The notes beneath the pieces are model-generated. The model was not told where the DNA came from. It did no database searches and was given only the letters and a program-made list of their open reading frames with translations. From Hofstenia miamia (Eukaryota; Xenacoelomorpha; Acoela), in assembly GCA_004352715.1 (NCBI GenBank), contig SCFE01000104.1, positions 1,243,022 through 1,307,021 on the forward strand: DNA of 64,000 bases, read 5' to 3'. The position numbers were made by a program, and so were the translations under genes. This document shows positions 55,396 to 64,000 of the stretch, in pieces. Numbering within the stretch: the first letter of the stretch is position 1; each line of letters starts with the position of its first letter.

Positions 55396-57087
55396 TCAAA
55401 AATTTATTTGAACATTTACATTTGAATTATAAGCATAGTTATTGAGGTTAACTGAAACAAATTTGGAGTTGCTTGAAGAAATTTGAGGCTTTGATTTATC
55501 TTTAGAAGGCTTTGACATTCCCTGAGATGTTTTAACGATTTTTCGAGATTCTTTGGAAGATACTTGAGAATTATCAGGTTTACCCTGAGTACGTTGTTGT
55601 TTGCTTCGAACAATTGCTTTACTTTCCCCTGTTACCTTTTTAATCTTTGTAGGGTCTTGAAAAACTTTGTTGAGTGCAGGACTAACGGCAGATGTTTTAT
55701 TAGACGTTTGTACTGCAGACGCATTTCTCTGGTGCATTTGGAGATTGCTTTTTGAGGTATTTTGATTTTCTAAATTTTGCGATTTAGTCGGGGTATTTTG
55801 AGATGCCCTTGCTGGATTTAAAGCTTTATTAGAGCGTCTCAATTTGCTTTTGGATGTAATATTTTTTTTTCTAATCACAATCGGGTCTTCTTGAACAGTG
55901 TTTAAATTATTAGTTCGATGAATTTTACTTGTTGTTGGCTTTGAGATTTCCTTGGTTGTACTTGGTACTATGTCGTACATCTTTTGAATACTTGATGGCA
56001 TATTTGGTAATGATGAAGTTCTAGTACATCTTTCTAAAATCTTTGACTGGTTCTCTGTTTCATTTGATAGAGCTTGGGGTTTATTAAGACTTTTTTGGGT
56101 TAGCTTCAAGTTTCTTTGGTCTTTCTTCAAATTTCTTGAGGTAATCCGCCGATTACTTCGTCTTGGCACTCCTTGAGGCGTTTTAACTGTGGACTGTGAA
56201 GATTTTGTGCATGCCTTTGTATCAGACATTTGTTTACTTTCTAAACTTTTTTGATGTAATGTTCCCGTTTCATGAGTATTATTGTGTTCAGTTGGTATTT
56301 TTTGAGGCCACCTACGAACACCGCGTGAGAATGTTCCAAATGTCAATGTTTGAAACATTTGTTTAGTTTCTAAACTGTTTTGATGCAATGTTCCCGTTTC
56401 TTGAGGAGTATTGTTTTCAGTTGGCATTCTTTGAAGTGCTCTAAACGTAATCTTCGAGGATTTTGCACATGTATTTGCTTCAGACATTTGGACTTTACTT
56501 TCTAAACTTTTTTGATGTAAGTTTTCCGTTTCTTCAGTATTATTGAGCTTAGTTGCAGTAAAACTGCTTGGCATTTTGAGTGTGCTAGCAGTGTTATGTG
56601 TTTGATTTTGATTTCTTGACATTTCTTCAACAGTTTTTGCTTGGAAATGGAATTTATCAGACAATCTTTGTTCTATACATATACTCGGTGGTACTTGAGT
56701 TTCTTGATTGATGGAATTACCTAAAGATGACGTTTCAGAGGCTTTCTCAGTAGCTGAGCGATCTTTTTCGTGACTAAAACAGCATTTCTTACAAATATCA
56801 TTTGAATTGCAGGATTCAAGTTCACTCACAGCAGACGTGTCACCACATACATAGCATGTGTTCTTGAGACTAGTAGTTTCCAAGGCATCTATTATTTGTT
56901 TCAATTGAAAATTAGACTTCCATTCATCAACTGAAGAACGACAGACAGGGCAATCAAAGCGAGTTCTTCCTTGACTATAGTTTTTAATACATTTAATGCA
57001 AAAGGAGTGCAAGCATTTGAATATATATGGATCTTCATAACGCTCTAAACATATGGGACACAATAAGCATTCAAAACCATCCGCCAT
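55396..57087 (-). CDS. RING/B-box-like protein with internal repeats, 563 residues
   Basis: Intact single-exon frame starting at ATG 57087 (MADGFECLLCPICLERYEDP). A C3HC4 RING spans residues 10-49 (Cys10, Cys13, Cys25, His27, Cys30, Cys33, Cys46, Cys49), implying E3 ubiquitin-ligase activity. A Cys/His cluster at 78-106 (C78-x2-C81, C93, C99, C102, H106) resembles a B-box. The rest is Ser/Thr/Lys/Asn-rich and probably disordered. It includes three degenerate repeats of about 50-60 residues marked by (E)TGTLHQ-x-SLE-x-KQM between about 185 and 320. The last 20 residues, FVSVNLNNYAYNSNVNVQIN, form an alternating beta-like motif shared with the gene at 60069-60650. AATAAA overlaps the final codons. 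It is TRIM-like at the front but lacks the usual coiled coil and a recognisable C-terminal ligand domain. Confidence 0.8.
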   Translation of the reverse strand: MADGFECLLCPICLERYEDPYIFKCLHSFCIKCIKNYSQGRTRFDCPVCRSSVDEWKSNFQLKQIIDALETTSLKNTCYVCGDTSAVSELESCNSNDICKKCCFSHEKDRSATEKASETSSLGNSINQETQVPPSICIEQRLSDKFHFQAKTVEEMSRNQNQTHNTASTLKMPSSFTATKLNNTEETENLHQKSLESKVQMSEANTCAKSSKITFRALQRMPTENNTPQETGTLHQNSLETKQMFQTLTFGTFSRGVRRWPQKIPTEHNNTHETGTLHQKSLESKQMSDTKACTKSSQSTVKTPQGVPRRSNRRITSRNLKKDQRNLKLTQKSLNKPQALSNETENQSKILERCTRTSSLPNMPSSIQKMYDIVPSTTKEISKPTTSKIHRTNNLNTVQEDPIVIRKKNITSKSKLRRSNKALNPARASQNTPTKSQNLENQNTSKSNLQMHQRNASAVQTSNKTSAVSPALNKVFQDPTKIKKVTGESKAIVRSKQQRTQGKPDNSQVSSKESRKIVKTSQGMSKPSKDKSKPQISSSNSKFVSVNLNNYAYNSNVNVQINF

Positions 57088-60068
57088 ATAAAGCAATGGA
57101 ATTTAATATTCAAATATACTAAGCCATAGTAATCGAATAACACTTCCTTATTGTAGTCGATAAATAGTATGAGGATATTGTGCAATAATTCTTTGAATTT
57201 GAAAGTATAACAGGTTTATTCAGAGTTTTGCAAATTAAATTTTGTGTGAACTGTTCATAAATATAATACGCATTTGAAATCATCATTAATAGAAAATAAA
57301 TATTAAATAGTATATAAAAGTATTGTGTAAGAAAAAACACATTGGGCAATTTCAGGTTTAAAAATATGCGTGTATGTAATGAGGTTGCTATTCGTTAGTT
57401 CACAAACTTATGAGGTATGTAGTTATTGAATATGTTCTTGAGAGGTAGTAAGCTATTCCTAAACTTCATTAATCTTACATACTAGTTTGCATAGGATAAT
57501 GGAGAAATTTGCAGATATCAATCGATTTGAGTATCTTTGTGTGTTACAAATGAAATAAAAGTGACCACTGAGAAGTAGTAAATAATCCGACAAAGGTCAC
57601 ATAATACTAAGAGTATCAATGAATATTCTGCTACTAATTAGTAATGAGATACATACTTTCTTTGTTGTAATTTGTTTGAAAATTTTGTTGGGAGTAAACA
57701 ACATTATTCTTCTTAGTCCAATTTTGTTATTTTTAACCCTAAACAACCCAAGCCTTTCACCAATTTGTGATGGATTTTACAAAATAATCCTAAACGCTCA
57801 TTACTCACTAAATTTTGCAAATATTTAAAATCTGAAAACAGCAATGGATAGAGAATAATCTCCTCGCTCATTTTCATCCTTAATTCGTACCTGGCACGAA
57901 CGACTTTTGATCTTGCGTACGCCGTGCCTGGACGAGACTTGGGTATGCATTACCGTAAACAAAATAGTCGAGGATAGTTGTTGTTGCCATGTTATTTAGA
58001 CCTTATATTATTTGAACACTATGTATGGGAAGAATTTGAAAATCAAATTTTCCATTGAAAAATATTTAATATGTTTATGTACTTCAAACACACGAATAAT
58101 TTTTACCCCAACGATGCTTCAAAATCCTATGATTCCCAAATTTCCTAATAGGCTTTGGAGATACAGTGGACGTTTAGGAATAAGCATGTGAAGAATCAAA
58201 ATGCATGGAGTCATCCGACAGCCTAAAACCAATACCGAACTTTGTTGTATTGAAAAAACCAAACATGAATAATCCTAGCATTGATGATTGAAATTCTAAT
58301 TTAATCATGGTACTGTGCCTGGAAGCTTATTTGGAAAGCTTGGGCTCTATGCATAATCATTATTGAAAAAATGTACAGAGTGATCATCATCAGGCCAACC
58401 TGGACGAATTAATGTGAAGATTATATTGAATGATCAGAGAAAAGAAAATAAGATAATAAATTAATAACACATAAGAAGTATTAGAACATCGAAGACCATA
58501 CTGAATATTGAATTTTGAAATGAAACATAAAGATTCGGATGAGAAAGATGAAGCAAGCGCTTATTTTTGGCATTTCATGTTCAGCTAATCATTATAATTT
58601 ATTAATTTATACGTCGTTGAAGGTCTTTTAAGATTTCCCAGGGTCAGATGTTATTATAAATAACAAATAAGTTTAAAATGTCTAAAATAATACAAATAAT
58701 GTTATTATAACTTAGTGCTAAAGCAATTCAAAGTCAAGCGCTTGCACCTTCGCAAGTCAAATGTAAGGATTTTTCGAAAAAAAAGAAAAGGGCACATGCA
58801 TATTTTTAAAGAATCTCGGCTCAAAATAGAAAATAACAAGTGTAGTGGTAACCCATATATAAAACTACAAATATGATTTCAAGACAATTATGCGAGACAA
58901 AAATATCTAAAATATTGATAGTAAACTTTTAATTTCACCGAGACAGCTTTTATCAATGTGAAAAATGCCTTTTTATAATTCCAAAAGCCTCATATACAAA
59001 CTTTTAGAGAGAATTTAAATTGAAGGATTTTTCAAACTTATCTTCATTTCTACAACAAATTTTCTCTTTGCTGCATTGACTCAAACTATTTTAAAATTAA
59101 CCTGCCTAAGTTCACATATATCAATTGTATTATATTTGTGCATATTTTAAATTTAAGTGTAAATAAGTTCATAATTCAAATGTACCGATTGAGAAATTAA
59201 AAAATTTCTGTTGTCCCATACTCACTTAATGAATATAATAAATACACGCATAAATATAAACAAATACATATTTTTAGTTAAAAATAACTTTTACCAAAAA
59301 ATTAAAATGCACTGCAGATGCTTTTCAGTGCGCAATACGTTTATTTTTTAAAAAACTTTTAGAAAAATGTTGTTATTAAAAGAATGCGTATATATTAACA
59401 TGGTTTAAGGTACAAAACTACTTGTTTATAAATTTTATTTTAGTTTCTCACAACGGATGTAAAATTTAATTGTAGTAAACAGTGATAACAGATGAAATAA
59501 TATATACAGCAAGGACGCATCCAAGGGGGTGACTTGGGTACTAGTCAGTAAAACTCCATTCATTTGAATGGATGTAATTTTAAAATTTTATGCAAAAATA
59601 TCTTTGTGAATTTGCTATACAATAATTTTCATGAATTTAGAATTTTAGACATAATCTAAATTTAACCAAGAAAAATTTAACAAACTCGTAAATACCCGAA
59701 ACATATTATCAAAAATAGTATAATTATTGTATACGAAATATTGTGATAGAACTGATGTGCGATTGACTTAAATTACTTAATCCCTCTAGGACCACTTTTT
59801 TTCATATATCTATGCAGTTCACTATTTATATTCGCAAATTTAATTGAATTCATAAATAATAATGAAAAAAGCGTCCATGCAATAGGTGCTGCATAAACAC
59901 ACATCGATCAGTTAATACTAATGTAAAAAATTTTATTCCTATGTAAAAATACAGCAATCCTTTTTTTCGTATGTATATTGAACATATAGTGAGTTAACGT
60001 AAGTAATCTTATAAAATATCTGGGCTTTAGAGGTTCCAAAATGAACATCTTCCTGATCATCTTTAATC
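57088..60068. other. intergenic, no supported gene
   Basis: AT-rich throughout with only short open frames lacking motifs (for example 57119-57349, 57619-57828). Confidence 0.5.
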
Positions 60069-60650
60069 TCATTTATTTTCATTTAAAGTATTGGTTTTAG
60101 AATTAGGCTTTACAACATTTATTATAATATTAACGTTTGATCTAACTGCATAGTTATTTACATTTACTGAAATGCCTTGATCATTATCTTGAGTCAGCTT
60201 AGAATTGTTGACATGTCTCGGAGCTTCCATAGTGCATATCCGTTGATCTTTTGTAATTTTTTTAGTTGTTTTCGATTTATTCTTATCACCTTTTAATTTA
60301 CCTTCTGCAACTGGGGAAGTTTTGGCATTTTTAGTATTGCTTTTGATGTTCATTGGTTTATTCCCACATGCTGAAGTTTGTGAGATATTTTTTTTCTGTG
60401 GCGTAGTCTCGTTAAGCGATTTGTGGGTGGTCTGGGATATCTTTATTTTTTCGTGACCCCTTTGAGTATTTTCATTTGCAGGACATTGCTGTGTTTTGGA
60501 ATTTACTTCAAAATGCTGTGATTTACCTCCTGGCTTTTTAACTAACTTAGCAGACTTTGAATCACGTCTTTGTGTGCTGAGATTATTATTGCAACTTGTC
60601 TTCAAATCTTTTTGAGAAAGATTTGAGTTTTTTCTGCTAGTCTGAGGCAT
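60069..60650 (-). CDS. RING-less relative of the RING gene, 193 residues
   Basis: Intact single-exon frame from ATG 60650 (MPQTSRKNSNLSQKDLKT). It is basic, Ser/Thr/Asn/Lys/Gln-rich and probably disordered, with no RING or B-box. Near its end it carries ISVNVNNYAVRSNVNIIINV, clearly related to the C-terminus of the RING protein 3 kb upstream. SVN-x-NNYA-x-x-SNVN-x-x-IN is conserved, with a further 15-residue Asn/Lys tail here. The body has similar composition and Q-x-S/N-L-x-QK-type phrases. AATAAA overlaps the stop in this gene too. It is probably a tandem paralogue that lost, or never had, the N-terminal RING. Function is unknown; it might interact with the RING protein through the shared motif. 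Confidence 0.65.
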   Translation of the reverse strand: MPQTSRKNSNLSQKDLKTSCNNNLSTQRRDSKSAKLVKKPGGKSQHFEVNSKTQQCPANENTQRGHEKIKISQTTHKSLNETTPQKKNISQTSACGNKPMNIKSNTKNAKTSPVAEGKLKGDKNKSKTTKKITKDQRICTMEAPRHVNNSKLTQDNDQGISVNVNNYAVRSNVNIIINVVKPNSKTNTLNENK

Positions 60651-62236
60651 TTTTCACAAAAGTGTTCTTTCGCTTTCAGAATGTATTAGGAATTATCGTA
60701 AATTAAAAGGACATAACAATAATTACTAATTCCTTAAACATTAATACTTCCTTATTAACACGTTCATTCCGAAGAACAACAAATTACACAAACGTCAATT
60801 TGCAATTTCAGAATTCTATATTAACGCAATCCAATGCTATTTGGTCCAGGTGGCTGTAAAATCGAGGCCTCATGGGGAAACTTTTGATCAAGACAATTAT
60901 GGTCAATTCCAATCAAGCATCGATCAGCCTTATATAAATTCGTTATGCATAGAAGGAAATGAAATTGGCAGTATAAGGTTAAGCACATCCTAGTGCTACT
61001 TAATACATTGGGTTTGAAAATTTGACAGTGGCTTTCAATGAGTAATAGTTAACAAATTGGAATACTTTTTCAGTGCTAAGCATAATTTGATTATCTAATT
61101 ATTTTCAAATATGTAGTGCCAACATAAGGCGTCACTTTTTAAGGCAATGCAATTCATTGTGTAACAAAATCTTAAAGGTTTTGTTTTCTCTGTGTTAATA
61201 GCATTAAATTAATCGTGTGCATAATTTATTAGCCACAGTTTATTTTGCCATTCGACAGTCAATGTTGAAAAGTTTGTTGAATTTTTGTCACTGTCGAGTA
61301 GGGTTTTCGAGTCGAGCTTGAGTTTTTGTGTTTCGAAATCGAGTATTTTTTAATGAAAATTCCGGGTTAGATCAAGTTTTTTTCTAATACCGACTTTTTT
61401 AGGGTAAAAAACATTTATTTTACAATGATTCTAAGCAAAAAATAGTTATTTGCGATTGATAAAGAAGTTAAAATTTAAAACAATTTAATGTTTAAAGTAT
61501 TTTCGAGTGGATCGAGTTCAAGTCTTGATGATTTCTCTTCCCAGTTTTTTCGATCGAGTTTTGCGAGCTTATTCGAGATCGAGTTCTTAACATTCTGAGT
61601 ACTCGAAAAACCTGCTTACGAGTATATAGTTCGAGCGTCAATATTCTCACAGAGATGAACCTTGCTGTCATTAAGATACGGATACTGTTCGATAGCATGC
61701 AAATATCTAGATTTTTTTTGCGTTAGAGACACACAAACCATGCTGTTAGGGACATTCTTTAATGTAATGAATATGGATTACATTATAACACATAAATTGG
61801 TTATTACAATTAATAGTGTAGGAAATTTGTGCATTAACTAAGATAGTTTTTGATTAGCAATGGGCGTTGTTTTGATTTACCAAAAATCTGTAGTCCGGAA
61901 ATTTCTCAATACTCCAATTAATTAATATCAAACTTCGTTAAATAAAATTTTATCACATGCGTATGAAAAATGCCCACCACACTTTGACTGACAATTTAGA
62001 CATGCTTAAATTTGACATCCTTGAGAAAGATATATGTCAAAATGTCGATATTTAGGATATAAGAAATAGATTTCAGTGTTTTGATAAATTCCTCTTGTCC
62101 TGTAAATCTATCTATCAATTCTTTAAGCAAAACACTTTCACACAAAGTTTTCAGTACTGACTTTCTTTTTGGACACCTTGTATGTATGTATGTATTTAGG
62201 CATATTCATGTATATGTATATGTATATGTATGTATG

Positions 62237-62241
<5 letters not shown>
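60651..62241. other. intergenic with a TCGAG-word repeat at 61290-61640
   Basis: No supported gene. The block 61290-61640 has many TCGAG/CTCGA words (for example TTCGAGTCGAGCTTGAG) on an AT-rich background. They resemble the sub-terminal words of some hAT-like elements, but no ends were found. Open frames across it (61492-61698) are by-products. Confidence 0.45.
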
Positions 62242-62270
<29 letters not shown>

Positions 62271-62405
62271 NNNNNNNNNNNNNNNNNNNNNNNNNNNNNN
62301 NNNNNNNNNNNNNNNNNNNNNNNNNNNNNNNNNNNNNNNNNNNNNNNNNNNNNNNNNNNNNNNNNNNNNNNNNNNATATATATATATATATATATATATA
62401 TATAC

Positions 62406-62441
<36 letters not shown>
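62242..62441. repeat. (TA)n microsatellite with a 105-N gap
   Basis: TA arrays flank the gap at 62271-62375, preceded by a TATG/TGTA run (62179-62241). Confidence 0.9.
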
Positions 62442-62444
<3 letters not shown>

Positions 62445-62948
62445 ACAATTTTTGAAATTGAAAGTATTTCACATAATGCATTTTAACGATTCCTAGGTCT
62501 GTTCCCAATATATTTTCCTCACGTCCAATAGCAGGAAGAAGATCGGGATTAATCCTTCAATGAAAGGCTTTACTTTATTGTAATTGTGTATATTGTATCA
62601 AGCAATTTTGTTATTATGCCTAATGTATTTGTGTAAACTGATCTATTGTGAATGCCAAACTTCTATTAACCAGGCATAAAACTGAAAAAATTCATATCAC
62701 TTGAAATGCACAGTAGCGTCATTGAAATAGAAATTAATTTCCTCTATCGAAATAGCCACTTACAACAGTAAACAACCATCTTTGGATTTTAATAATTGAG
62801 CATAGAATATTAAAACTCCAGTATTCGTAATTTAATGTTTAAAGTTTAAGCAAATAGTATTTTAATAAAAACATTAGACTAGAAGCAATACATATTTCGC
62901 TCAACTCGAGCAATTTACAAAATTTTCCCTCTAAATATGCATTATTTA
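62442..62948. other. no feature seen
   Basis: AT-rich with no supported coding or repeat signal. Confidence 0.5.
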
Positions 62949-63410
62949 ATTAAAAAAATTTATTAAGTAATTAACGTTGATTAGAGGTAGTTTGTGCTGG
63001 TATATGTAATCATCTTTGTTGTTAAGACTTGGTTGCATTGATCATATGTATATACTTTCGATTACTTTTATGTTTTTGGGGATGGTTGATCTTAAAATTT
63101 TGATGTCATAATTTTAGATATATAAGATCAATGCAACCAAGTCTTAACACCAAAGATGACTACATATATCAGCNNNNNNNNNNNNNNNNNNNNNGGTAAT
63201 TCGGACCTAGTTTCGGGTCTAAAATTCAAACCCAATAAGAACTCTGATGGTTCCAAAGAAGGCTATATAATGTTTGTTGTTGCAATTCGAACAAATTTTG
63301 AATTTCATAGTTCGNATCAATGCAACCAAGTCTTAACACCAAAGATGATTACATATATCAGCACAAACTACCTCTAATCAACGTTTAATTGCATCATATT
63401 TTTTAATTAA
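62949..63410. repeat. hairpin-forming inverted repeat around gaps
   Basis: 62949-63045 (TTAATTAAAAAAA ... AACGTTGATTAGAGGTAG ... AGACTTGGTTGCATTGAT) is the reverse complement of 63316-63410, and of the partial copy 63127-63173. A 21-N gap (63174-63194) and a single N (63315) lie in the second half, so the true structure is probably one arm, a loop of about 75-80 bases, and one arm. It is compatible with a MITE-like hairpin. No target duplication was identified. Confidence 0.7.
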
Positions 63411-63590
63411 ATAATGCCTATTAGCGTGAAAATTTTGTATATTGACGATGCCCAAATAAGTGAAATATTTCTCTTTTAGTCTAATGTTCTTATAAAAATT
63501 ATTAAAGCTCTTAACATCAATAAATAAAATAGAATTTTCATTTCATCAGTTATAATAGTTGAAAACCAGTTGAATTATACTAACCAGTAA

Positions 63591-63625
63591 TTATATATAT
63601 ATATAGATATATATATATATATATG
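63591..63625. repeat. (TA)n microsatellite
   Basis: TA array with one GA interruption. Confidence 0.9.
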
Positions 63626-63702
63626 ACTAGCAAAAACACCTTCATGCCAAACTTTTCTGGGTTTGTGTCAATGTATGGGATAAACTTCACGAGCTCTTGT
63701 TA

Positions 63703-63891
63703 TTACCAATTTTTTTCATCAATTGTAAGTGATTCCGAAGGAATGGGCAGCATCGAGGTTTGAACGTGAGGAGGTAATATAATATGAAGATAAAAATTCT
63801 CAAACCTGACGCCATTCTGCGAAAGATCCACATTAGTTATTTGTTTCATTGTCTTTTGAATATTCTCCTTTAGTAAATTTTTTGTGTACAA
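63703..63891 (-). CDS. possible exon of an unknown gene
   Basis: The minus frame reads ENIQKTMKQITNVDLSQNGV, RFENFYLHIILPPHVQTSML and SLTIDEKNW, then meets a donor-like G|GTAATA. Composition is protein-like, but no acceptor, start or family was recognised and the window ends nearby. Confidence 0.25.
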   Translation of the reverse strand: MYTKNLLKENIQKTMKQITNVDLSQNGVRFENFYLHIILPPHVQTSMLPIPSESLTIDEKNW

Positions 63892-64000
63892 AACAGAAAA
63901 TGCTACGTAGGGCGTAGAAATGTACCGTCACTAGATTTATAATTTTGCAATTGATGCAAACAATTTGATCACTAACACGTTTTTAATTTTTAAAATTAGT

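Noticed and set aside
61492-61698. 68-residue minus frame rich in Arg/Leu/Ser
   Set aside because: Generated by TCGAG word repeats; no protein motif.
1-64000. CRISPR arrays, tRNA or rRNA genes, bacterial operons
   Set aside because: No spaced direct repeats, cloverleaf-compatible TTCGA/TRGY blocks or rRNA-like stretches were noticed. Introns and transposon types show a eukaryotic genome.

Overview
This window is AT-rich DNA from an invertebrate animal. The evidence is GT-AG introns, AATAAA signals close to stop codons, many (TA)n microsatellites, and metazoan-type transposons (mariner, hAT, Penelope-like, cnidarian-type Ty1/copia, Polinton/Maverick). The phylum cannot be fixed from sequence alone; tunicate, cnidarian and flatworm all remain possible. 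The assembly is fragmentary. There are two 1000-N placeholder gaps, several shorter N runs beside (TA)n arrays, and seven isolated single Ns. Six of the single Ns are followed by a restart of sequence already seen upstream; the seventh follows a segment that recurs downstream. Some duplications in the window are therefore probably assembly artefacts.

Layout. 0-3.1 kb: two near-identical mariner copies encoding a broken transposase on the minus strand. 3.5-5.4 kb: remnants of a CACTA/TNP2-like transposase and an unknown short gene. 5.8-7.7 kb: a non-autonomous hAT-like element. 7.9-8.3 kb: an SGNH-hydrolase-like fragment. 8.3-12.6 kb: nothing clear. 12.6-14.0 kb: a decayed Ty1/copia pol. 14.1-15.6 kb: a hAT transposase (DUF4371-type N-terminus to C-terminal dimerisation domain). 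15.8-16.0 kb: an intact 71-residue secreted-peptide gene. 18.3-35.9 kb: a large palindromic element (arms about 1.5 kb) whose right arm is interrupted by a complete-ended 12.4-kb Polinton/Maverick. 37.7-41.5 kb: Penelope-like (RT plus GIY-YIG) and other RT remnants around gaps. 41.8-49.9 kb: hAT-like fragments and the first exon of a SPEC3/Stum-like gene. 50.1-53.3 kb: a four-exon SPEC3/Stum-family gene. 55.4-57.1 kb: a single-exon RING/B-box-like gene. 60.1-60.7 kb: a RING-less relative sharing its C-terminal motif. 62-64 kb: microsatellites and a hairpin repeat.

The best-supported structural result is the Polinton. It has inverted terminal repeats starting AGTAGTATAC, a perfect 6-bp target duplication (ATTGTT), and an uninterrupted copy of its target site in the other arm of the same palindrome. 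Its protein-primed DNA polymerase B gene is broken and has lost catalytic aspartates. It keeps a two-exon zinc-finger gene and an intact 145-residue gene with its own TATA box and polyadenylation signal. Just downstream of the polymerase lies an unusual tandem array of exon/intron-like units. No integrase, packaging ATPase, protease or capsid gene was recognised. The likely host genes are the SPEC3/Stum pair, the RING pair and the secreted peptide; they show no obvious shared pathway.
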